Source: Anaerolineae bacterium (GTDB lineage Bacteria > Chloroflexota > Anaerolineae > Aggregatilineales > Phototrophicaceae). Taken from it: a DNA stretch of 64,000 nucleotides. The stretch covers positions 248,001-312,000 of the forward strand of contig JAJEAA010000018.1 of assembly GCA_022824365.1 (NCBI GenBank). Reading direction: 5' to 3'. How positions within the stretch are numbered: position 1 is the first letter of the stretch; each line of letters opens with the position of its first letter. This document shows positions 31,141 to 39,252 of the stretch, in pieces. Below the pieces are notes generated by a model. That model saw nothing but the letters and a program-made list of their open reading frames with translations. It was not told where the DNA came from and made no database searches. The position numbers and the translations under genes were made by a program.

Positions 31141-32748
31141 CTAGCCAACGAACATAGCGACGATGTTATCCACCGAAACATCCAGCAAGTTGAAGAATAC
31201 AATCGGCTGCAAGCCCATCCAGAATATCATGATGATGATAGGGATATAGGCCGCTTTTTCATACCAGGTAAGTTTGTAGCCGGCTTCATCCGCCAGCGGT
31301 TTCTTGAGCTCGCCCATGAAGACATGCTGGAACATCTTCAGCAGATAGACCGCCGCCAGGATGACGCCGAGCGTGCCGAAGAGGGTGAAGGCGAAACCGA
31401 GATAATCGCTGCCCAGCGAGCCGAGCAGAATCGTAAATTCGCCGATGAAGCCGTTGAGACCGGGCAAGCCCATGCTGCTCAAGGAGATGACCAGACTGAT
31501 CGCGCCGAAGAGCGGCATGACTTTCCAAATGCCGCCGTAATCCGCCATCTCCTTGGTATGCCAGCGTTCGTACAACATGCCGACGATCAAGAAGAGGCCA
31601 CCCGTGCTGATGCCGTGGTTGACCATTTGCAGGGTCGCGCCTTGCAAGCCTTGCGAATTCAGCGCGAAGATGCCCAGCACGACGAAGCCCAGGTGGCTGA
31701 CCGACGAATAGGCGACCAGCTTCTTGACGTTGTCTTGAGCGTAACTGACCCAAGCGCCGTAGATGATGCCAACTACACCGAGGAAGGCGATAGTCGGCGC
31801 CCAAGCCACCGTCGCTTCCGGGAACAAGTTCAAGTTGAAGCGCACGATGCCATAGGTGCCCATCTTTAGCAACACGCCAGCCAGGATCACCGAGCCGGCA
31901 GTCGGCGCTTGCACGTGCGCATCGGGCAGCCAGCTATGGAAGGGGAAGATCGGCACTTTAATCGCGAAAGCCACCAGGAAGCCGAGGAAGAGGAAGCTCT
32001 CTACCGAATCCAGCAGGAAGCCGGCGTCTTCGCCCTCGCCGTCGGGCCCGAGGGCATCCCAATAGGTGCCCTCGCCATCAAAGTTCTGCACCTTTTCGAT
32101 CACGCCGATATCGCCGCCGGCGCTGTAGGTGCTGAAGGTGCCGGAGCGATTGCCGACATAAAGTATCGCGATCAGCATCAGGATCGAGCCGGCCATCGTG
32201 TAGAGGAAGAATTTGACAGCGGCGTAGATGCGCTCTTCCGCGCCCCAGATACCGATGAGGAAGTACATCGGCACGAGGGTAACTTCCCAGAAGACGTAGA
32301 AGATAATGAGATCGTGCACGACGAAGACGCCGATCATCGACCATTCGAGCAGCATGAGGAAGATGTAGTAGAGTTTTTCGCGTCCGCGCTCTTCAAAGAT
32401 GTTGCTGCCGAAGGAGCCGAGGATCGCTATTGGCATGATGAAGGTCGTCAAGAGGACAAGCAGCATACTGATGCCATCGACGCCGACGAAGTAGCTGACA
32501 TTGATGACAGACTCGCCCAGGGAGACTTCCGCCCAGGTATTGCGCTGCACCATTTGCAACTCGGCCGTGCTCGGGTCAAAGTTAATCCACATCACCACGG
32601 AGGCGACAAAGGTCACCAAGCTCGTGACAAAAGCCACCCACTTCAGGTTGTTCTTCTGCGTTTCGCCATTCATGAAGACCAAAATGGCGAGCCCGATCAA
32701 GGGCAGGAACAGGGTGATGGTAGTAAGCGAAAGTCCAGTTACGTCCAT
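31141..32748 (-). CDS. nuoM: NADH-quinone oxidoreductase subunit M
   Basis: FPFHSWLPDAHVQAPTAGSVILAGVLLKMGTYG, NVKKLVAYSSVSHLGFVVLG. Confidence 0.97.
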   Translation of the reverse strand: MDVTGLSLTTITLFLPLIGLAILVFMNGETQKNNLKWVAFVTSLVTFVASVVMWINFDPSTAELQMVQRNTWAEVSLGESVINVSYFVGVDGISMLLVLLTTFIMPIAILGSFGSNIFEERGREKLYYIFLMLLEWSMIGVFVVHDLIIFYVFWEVTLVPMYFLIGIWGAEERIYAAVKFFLYTMAGSILMLIAILYVGNRSGTFSTYSAGGDIGVIEKVQNFDGEGTYWDALGPDGEGEDAGFLLDSVESFLFLGFLVAFAIKVPIFPFHSWLPDAHVQAPTAGSVILAGVLLKMGTYGIVRFNLNLFPEATVAWAPTIAFLGVVGIIYGAWVSYAQDNVKKLVAYSSVSHLGFVVLGIFALNSQGLQGATLQMVNHGISTGGLFLIVGMLYERWHTKEMADYGGIWKVMPLFGAISLVISLSSMGLPGLNGFIGEFTILLGSLGSDYLGFAFTLFGTLGVILAAVYLLKMFQHVFMGELKKPLADEAGYKLTWYEKAAYIPIIIMIFWMGLQPIVFFNLLDVSVDNIVAMFVG

Positions 32749-32763
32749 GGGAACGCGTTCTCC

Positions 32764-35274
32764 TTAAGCGCCACTTTGGAGCAGAGCCCCAATGAATGGT
32801 ATGAGCATGACCAAGATCACAGCAACAACGCCGATGAATAGAACAACTGCGTAAAGGCGCACATAGCCGGTCTGCGAACGGCGCATCCAGTTGGACGCGC
32901 GCTGCACGAACAGGCCGACGCCATTGACCGCGCCATCAACGATGCCCAGGTCGATGGGTTTGCTTAGAATGTCCCCGATCGTATCAAAGCCGCGCTTGAT
33001 GATCCGATCATGGAAATAATCGTGCAGGAACTCCCAATCGACGCGGTCAGCCAGGAAGTCGGCCAGCCGGTTGAATGGTTTCTCGATGAGGGCGGCGTAG
33101 AATTCGTCCCAATAGAGGCGAGCGTTCGCCAGCTTGAAGAGACCTCGGGATGGCGCGCTCGTCTCCAATTGATCGCGGTTGCCGCTCGCCAAGCCCTTGC
33201 CCTTGTAGACGCGGTGGGCGATGACGATTGAGATGATGCCTAAAGCCAGGGCGATGCCGGCGATCAGCAGATTGAAGTCCAGCGTGTGCCCGCGGGAGAC
33301 GCTGACCAGGCTATGTTCCAGGAAGTGCTTGAATTCGTATGGATGATAGATGCCATCAAATATCGGCGTCGCCTTTGGCACATTAATCAAGCCGATGACG
33401 CAGGTGAATATCGCCAGAATAACCAGGGGCAGCAGCATGGCGCCGCTGCTTTCCGGCGCGCGTTCGGCCGCTTCGCTGCGGGCGTCGTCAAAGAAGACCA
33501 GCACAACCTGACGCCACATATAAAAGGCAGTGAATGCCGCCGCTACCAAGAGCATGCCAAAGGCGATGAAACCGCTCGTTTCGTTCAGCTCAAAGCCTTC
33601 GAACCAGGCATCAGCCAGGATCTCATCCTTCGACCAGAATCCAGCGAAGGGGAAGATCCCCGCCAAGCCCAAGGTGCCAACCAGATATGTGAGATAAGTG
33701 ATGGGCATGCGCTTGCGCAAGCCGCCCATATTGCGCATATCTTGCGGGTCGAAGTCGTCGTGATGACCGTCGTCGTCACCGTGACCGTGATCATGCGCGT
33801 GATGATGCCCATGCTCAACGCCGTGAATGACGGAGCCGCTGCCGAGGAAGAGCAGCGCCTTGAACACAGCATGCGTGACCAGGTGGAACATCGCGGCGAC
33901 GTGAGCGCCGATGCCGACCGCCGCCACCATAAAGCCAAGCTGCGAAATCGTCGAATAAGCCAGCACGCGCTTGATGTCCCATTGCCCCAGCGCGATGAAA
34001 CCGGCGACCAGCGCCGTGCCCGCGCCGACCAAGGTGATGATCAAGCCGAGCACATACCCGGCATGGTTGAGTTCCCACAAAAATACATTCGAGCGCACCA
34101 TCAGGTAGACGCCGGCCGTGACCATCGTGGCGGCGTGAATCAAGGCGCTGACCGGCGTGGGGCCGGCCATCGCGTCGGGCAGCCAGATGAAGAGCGGAAT
34201 CTGGGCGGACTTGCCAGTCACCCCAAGCAGCATGAACAGCGCGATCAAGAAGATCACATCTTCAAAGGCAATCTGGAAGCCGCCAAAGTCAACGGGTTCG
34301 CCTTTGCCGAAGCGCTCGGTGGTCTGACCGAAGACGCCGAGAAGATCGGTATCGAAGCGGTGATTGTCGCAGTAGAGGGCACGGATGTCTTTCGCTAAAG
34401 GATTCGCCTTGCCGTAACCGTCATCACTGTGTTCGTCGGCGGCGTGGTCATCTCCATGGGATTTGGCAGCCGCGGGCACACACTCATACTTGGCGCCGTG
34501 CCCGTCATCGGCATGGTCGTCTTCGCCGGCGGCGGTTTCTTCGCTGTGGACCGCGTCGCTTTCGTGAGGCAGCAGTCCATTGTGCTCGCGCCAGTTGACC
34601 AGGTACTTCGCTTCTGTGTTGGGCAGTTCACCCATCTTGACGAAGTCGAGCGTGCCGAAGGTCCAGAAGATCAAGAACATCGCCATCAGCAAGCCGAAGT
34701 CGCCGATGCGATTGACGATGAATGCCTTACGCGCCGCGTTGCTGTTCTTCCAGCCTTCCGGCGCTTTCTTATCCCACCAGAAGCCGATAAGCAGGAAGGA
34801 GCAAAGCCCAACCCCCTCCCAGCCGACAAAGAGCATGAGGAAATTATTCGCCGTCACCAGGACCAACATGAAGGCGAGGAACATATTCAGATAGGCGAAG
34901 AAGCGCGGATACCACTTGTCGCCGTGCATATAGCCGCGGGCGTACATATGAATCAGCGAGCCGACGCCGGTGACGACCAGCATCATCGTCACGCTGAGCG
35001 AGTCCACCCGCATCTGCCAGGAAATATCCAGGTCGATCGATTCGATGCGGAGCCAGCCATCAAAGAACGGCGGGTTGACCACGGCCGCGCTGCCGTTGGT
35101 ACCCGTCACCCAAGACAGAAGAAATAGAGAAACAATAAAGGCAAGGATGGATGCGAAGCAACCGATATAGCCCGACCACTTCTCCCCGAGGCGCGCGCCA
35201 AAGAAGAAATTGATAATCGCTCCAAGCGCCGGAACGAATATCACCAGGGGAACCAAGAGTGGAAGATTTTCCAT
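32764..35274 (-). CDS. nuoL: NADH-quinone oxidoreductase subunit L with His/Asp-rich insertions
   Basis: GKSAQIPLFIWLPDAMAGPTPVSALIHAATMVTAGVYL; 836 aa. Confidence 0.96.
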   Translation of the reverse strand: MENLPLLVPLVIFVPALGAIINFFFGARLGEKWSGYIGCFASILAFIVSLFLLSWVTGTNGSAAVVNPPFFDGWLRIESIDLDISWQMRVDSLSVTMMLVVTGVGSLIHMYARGYMHGDKWYPRFFAYLNMFLAFMLVLVTANNFLMLFVGWEGVGLCSFLLIGFWWDKKAPEGWKNSNAARKAFIVNRIGDFGLLMAMFLIFWTFGTLDFVKMGELPNTEAKYLVNWREHNGLLPHESDAVHSEETAAGEDDHADDGHGAKYECVPAAAKSHGDDHAADEHSDDGYGKANPLAKDIRALYCDNHRFDTDLLGVFGQTTERFGKGEPVDFGGFQIAFEDVIFLIALFMLLGVTGKSAQIPLFIWLPDAMAGPTPVSALIHAATMVTAGVYLMVRSNVFLWELNHAGYVLGLIITLVGAGTALVAGFIALGQWDIKRVLAYSTISQLGFMVAAVGIGAHVAAMFHLVTHAVFKALLFLGSGSVIHGVEHGHHHAHDHGHGDDDGHHDDFDPQDMRNMGGLRKRMPITYLTYLVGTLGLAGIFPFAGFWSKDEILADAWFEGFELNETSGFIAFGMLLVAAAFTAFYMWRQVVLVFFDDARSEAAERAPESSGAMLLPLVILAIFTCVIGLINVPKATPIFDGIYHPYEFKHFLEHSLVSVSRGHTLDFNLLIAGIALALGIISIVIAHRVYKGKGLASGNRDQLETSAPSRGLFKLANARLYWDEFYAALIEKPFNRLADFLADRVDWEFLHDYFHDRIIKRGFDTIGDILSKPIDLGIVDGAVNGVGLFVQRASNWMRRSQTGYVRLYAVVLFIGVVAVILVMLIPFIGALLQSGA

Positions 35275-35304
35275 ACCGTTAGCGCCTCTTTCGATGGCGG
35301 TCCG

Positions 35305-35613
35305 CTAGCCTTGCATCTGCCGCAATTCGTCAATATTGATGCTTTGGCGTTCGCGGAAAATATTTACGATCAAAGCTAAACCGATGGCGACTTCAGCCGC
35401 CGCCACCGTCATGACAAAGAATACGAAGACGTGGCCATTGACTTGGCCCCATTCGCGCGCGAAAGCCACCAGCGCCAGGTTCGCCGAGTTCAGCATCAAC
35501 TCAACCGACATGAAGAGCAGGATGGCGTTGCGCCGCATAAGGACGCCCAGCGCCCCCATCAGGAATAGCACCATGCTGAGTACGATATAGGGCTCGGTGC
35601 CGATTGGGTTCAT
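35305..35613 (-). CDS. nuoK: NADH-quinone oxidoreductase subunit K
   Basis: [35 protein letters not shown]. Confidence 0.97.
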   Translation of the reverse strand: MNPIGTEPYIVLSMVLFLMGALGVLMRRNAILLFMSVELMLNSANLALVAFAREWGQVNGHVFVFFVMTVAAAEVAIGLALIVNIFRERQSINIDELRQMQG

Positions 35614-35632
35614 CGCCTAGCCTCTCCCGCAG

Positions 35633-37021
35633 CTACTCGACAGCGCTATCATCTGAGCCGCCGGTCAACTTCGCCATATAGTCGCCGCTTAATACATCCG
35701 AGCCGGTCTGCTGGGAAATCACGCTGACAAGCGGGCGGTTGACGCGTCGACGCCGATTGATCCGGCGGCGTTCGGCTTGCGCCAGGGCATCCGGCCGCGC
35801 CAGGACAATAACGCCGATCAGCGCCACCAGCAGCAATACGCCAACCAGCATCACCGGCAGCACATACTCAATGAACAAGACCTGCCCCACAGCCTCCGGG
35901 CTGCCGAAAGCCGGGGTCGCGATCGCGTTAAAGACGGCGGCGCGATAACTCGGCTGGCTGCCTGGCACACCTGGTTCCCGCACCAAGACGCGCGTTTCAA
36001 TCAGACCGCGTTCGGCGTCATAGTCTGCCAGCGTCCGCAATACAGTATGATCCTGATCGATGAACGCCAGATTGTACGAGCCTTCGTCGAGTTGGAGGCT
36101 GGTCTGCTGGCCGGCTGGCAACTGTTCGATCAGCACACGATGGGGAATCAGCGAACTGCAGGAATCGTCTTCGCAGAGGCTGCGCCGCGCGGTGTACTGA
36201 CCGATGTCGATCAGCGAAACCTGCTTATCTGTCACAGCATTAAAGACAGTAAGCCGCATCTTTCCGACAGCGGGCGCGCTGACATCATCTTCCATCAGCA
36301 CAACGTCAACGATGCCTTCAACATTTTCGTAGAAAACCACAGAATGCGCGGAATCAGCGGTCATGGTTACGGCTTCCGCCAGCAATGGACTTGTGACGAA
36401 TCCGGCGAGCTCAACTCCGGCAATCACGTTATATTCGCCGGCTGGCAATACGGTATAGCGCTGAGTCGCGTCCCGTCCATACTCATAAACGACATCGTCG
36501 AAACGTAGATCTTGCAAGGAGTCGCCGCTGCTGTCGAACAATACACTGCCGCTGACCCTGCCTTCTAGGGTCATTGACTCTCCCAAGTCCCTAATCGTGA
36601 AGGCATCGACATCCCCGCCCGGTATCGCATTGATCACGCGCGCTTGCGACCGCGAATCGGGCTGCTCGACAGTCTCGTTGGCCAGCATGTCTGACGCGAG
36701 GGGGAAGGCAAAGATCAGCAAGAGTATGATGGCGACGGCCGTGCCAGCGAAACCCAGCCAGCGCATGCGCCCGGAGGTATCGGTTGTGGCTTCCGCCCCG
36801 AGCAGCATTATGACGAAAAGGAAAAGGACCATGATGGCGCCGGTGTAGACGGTCACCTGCACCATAGCCAGGAAGGGCGCATCCAGCATCAAATAGAGGA
36901 AGGCGACGCAGCCAAAATTGACAATGAGAAATAGGGCGCTATGTACTGCGTTTTGCCGCGTCAGCATCATGCCAGCCGCCAGGACTGCCACAAAACTCAC
37001 GACCAGAAACAACCATTCCAT
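35633..37021 (-). CDS. nuoJ: NADH-quinone oxidoreductase subunit J with large inserted domain
   Basis: N-terminus MEWLFLVVSFVAVLAAGMMLTRQNAVHSALFLIVNF...YTGAIMVLFLFVIMLLG and C-terminus GQVLFIEYVLPVMLVGVLLLVALIGVIVLAR are NuoJ; ~255 aa intervene. Confidence 0.93.
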   Translation of the reverse strand: MEWLFLVVSFVAVLAAGMMLTRQNAVHSALFLIVNFGCVAFLYLMLDAPFLAMVQVTVYTGAIMVLFLFVIMLLGAEATTDTSGRMRWLGFAGTAVAIILLLIFAFPLASDMLANETVEQPDSRSQARVINAIPGGDVDAFTIRDLGESMTLEGRVSGSVLFDSSGDSLQDLRFDDVVYEYGRDATQRYTVLPAGEYNVIAGVELAGFVTSPLLAEAVTMTADSAHSVVFYENVEGIVDVVLMEDDVSAPAVGKMRLTVFNAVTDKQVSLIDIGQYTARRSLCEDDSCSSLIPHRVLIEQLPAGQQTSLQLDEGSYNLAFIDQDHTVLRTLADYDAERGLIETRVLVREPGVPGSQPSYRAAVFNAIATPAFGSPEAVGQVLFIEYVLPVMLVGVLLLVALIGVIVLARPDALAQAERRRINRRRRVNRPLVSVISQQTGSDVLSGDYMAKLTGGSDDSAVE

Positions 37022-37118
37022 ACGAGCTAATTCCCAGGATAAATGCGATTGCGCACTTTAGCACAAATGGCATCGCCCTTCAATTTACAAAACTTGAATC
37101 GCAACCGATTTGGCGCCA

Positions 37119-37622
37119 CTAGGACGGATCTTCCATATCAGGTATCGATCGATCGAAGCTGCCCGGCTTGACTGCCTGGGGACTGCCCGGCGCGCCTTCC
37201 GCCGGTGGGTCAATCAGCATGTCTTTAACATAGATCGCATCGCGCCGATCTGTAAACGACATCTGGTGTTCATGACCGAGCTGGATCGCTTCGGTCGGGC
37301 AGGCGTCTTCGCAGTAACCGCAGAAGATGCAGCGGAGCATGTTAATCTCATAGGTCTTGGCGTAGCGCTCACCGGGGCTGTAACGCTCGTCGTCGGTGTT
37401 TTCGGCCGCCTCCACCCAAATGGCGTCGGCCGGGCAGGCGGCCGCGCAGAGCGAACAGCCGATGCACTTTTCCAAGCCATTTTCGTAACGGCGAAGATGG
37501 TGCCGTCCTTTGTAACGATCGTGAAATTTTTGCACCTGTTCCGGATATTGTACGGTCACCGCATCGTCCATCAAGTGCTTCAAGGTTGTGGCAAAACCCT
37601 TAACTACATTCATCCTATGCAC
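37119..37622 (-). CDS. nuoI: NADH-quinone oxidoreductase subunit I
   Basis: CIGCSLCAAACPADAI and CIFCGYCEDACPTEAI 4Fe-4S motifs. Confidence 0.97.
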   Translation of the reverse strand: MHRMNVVKGFATTLKHLMDDAVTVQYPEQVQKFHDRYKGRHHLRRYENGLEKCIGCSLCAAACPADAIWVEAAENTDDERYSPGERYAKTYEINMLRCIFCGYCEDACPTEAIQLGHEHQMSFTDRRDAIYVKDMLIDPPAEGAPGSPQAVKPGSFDRSIPDMEDPS

Positions 37623-37665
37623 CCTCTGCTTCCATGTCCTCGGTCAGAAATCTACGAAGGTCACG

Positions 37666-39234
37666 TCAATCGCCCGCTCGCTTGAGCGCTGTCTCGCCGC
37701 TTTCAAGCAAGCGATCTTCTTCCGGCGTCCGCCCGAAGCTCGCCATTCCTTCCAGCGATCTTAGGAGAAAGCGGATGTGAACCAGCGGAATCGCGATTAA
37801 CATGCCGACCAGATGCACCAGCGCCCAGCCCAATCCGCGCCGCTCGCCAGTATACGCCGGGTCGTCTTCCAGCGGGATCGCTTCTTCAATATCTTGGTCG
37901 CGGCTCATACGGCGAAGCGCCAAACCGCCGATGACCAGCACCAGCAGGAATACTGCGCCGGAGATAAGGGGATAAGCATCGCCGCCCATGGCATCGCCCA
38001 CAACTATCGAAACAGCCGTCCAGGCGACGGCCAGCAGCGCCAACGGAATCATGACTTTCCAGCCGAACTGCATCAAGCGGTCATAGCGGATGCGCGGCAG
38101 GGTCGCCCGAATCCAGATCATGCCGCATAGCATCAGGACAACCTTGCCGATGAAAATAACCGGAGCCAGTATCGGCAAGCCATCCATCGGCCAGAGGTGG
38201 TAGCCGCCGAAAAATACCGCCGCCGCCACCAGGCTGACAGCGATCATGCCCAGGTATTCCGCCATCATAAACAGGGCGAATTTCATGCCGCTGTATTCGG
38301 TCATATAACCTTGGGTCAATTCCTGCTCGGCTTCGGTCAAATCAAAGGGGGCGCGGTTGGTCTCCGCCAAGAGCGCCAGAATTAGCACCGCCGCTGCTAG
38401 GGGGTTCTGGAAAACGAACCAATCCCAGATGTTTCGCTGCGCGTCGATGATATCGCCGATAGCCATACTGCCCACGATCATGACGGGCACGGCCAGCGCC
38501 AAGCCCATGCTGAGTTCGTAGCTAATCATCTGCGCCGATGCGCGCAAAGCCCCCAACATGGCGTATTTGTTGTCGCTGGACCAGCCAGCCAATACCACGC
38601 CATAAGTCGCGATGCTGGTAATCGCGATCACCCAAAGGATGCCCACATTAGAATCGACCAAACCTTGCGGCACTTGATACCAGACATCGCCGAGCGAGGG
38701 CGCGAACCAGGGTATCACCAGATCGGGTCCCATCGGTATAACCGCGGCGATCATAAGAATCGGAATCACTTTAATCATGGGCGCCAGGCGGAAAACCCAT
38801 TTGTCCGCGCCGGCCGGCATCAAGTCCTCTTTGAAAACGAGCTTGAGGCCGTCAGCCGCCGGCTGCATGAAACCCAGCGGACCAACACGATTCGGACCGA
38901 CGCGATGCTGCAAGAATGCCAGCAAACGTCGCTCCAGCAAGGTGGTATAGGCAAAGCCGGTGACAATGACAAAGGCGAAGCCAGCGGCAAATATAATCGG
39001 CCAGAGGGCCGAGCAACCGGCATCGTCTTCGCACTGAATCACATTTTGGATGCGCGCTTCCGGGTTTAGCAGCATGCCGATCGCGCCTTGACGCCCGTTG
39101 AGATTGCCGGCGTCATCAAAGCCGATCCAGGCAGCGATCGCGCCAAGATTGGCGAGAACCAGCGCCAGAACGACGACAAGGCCGATCAGAGCGACTATGA
39201 CTACGCCTATGCCGATCTTCACGTTACGGCTCAT
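37666..39234 (-). CDS. nuoH: NADH-quinone oxidoreductase subunit H (extended N- and C-termini)
   Basis: LLERRLLAFLQHRVGPNRVGPLGFMQPAADGLKLVFKED, AETNRAPFDLTEAEQELTQGYMTEYSGMKFA. Confidence 0.97.
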   Translation of the reverse strand: MSRNVKIGIGVVIVALIGLVVVLALVLANLGAIAAWIGFDDAGNLNGRQGAIGMLLNPEARIQNVIQCEDDAGCSALWPIIFAAGFAFVIVTGFAYTTLLERRLLAFLQHRVGPNRVGPLGFMQPAADGLKLVFKEDLMPAGADKWVFRLAPMIKVIPILMIAAVIPMGPDLVIPWFAPSLGDVWYQVPQGLVDSNVGILWVIAITSIATYGVVLAGWSSDNKYAMLGALRASAQMISYELSMGLALAVPVMIVGSMAIGDIIDAQRNIWDWFVFQNPLAAAVLILALLAETNRAPFDLTEAEQELTQGYMTEYSGMKFALFMMAEYLGMIAVSLVAAAVFFGGYHLWPMDGLPILAPVIFIGKVVLMLCGMIWIRATLPRIRYDRLMQFGWKVMIPLALLAVAWTAVSIVVGDAMGGDAYPLISGAVFLLVLVIGGLALRRMSRDQDIEEAIPLEDDPAYTGERRGLGWALVHLVGMLIAIPLVHIRFLLRSLEGMASFGRTPEEDRLLESGETALKRAGD

Positions 39235-39252
39235 ACCTGTCTTCCTCTATTA

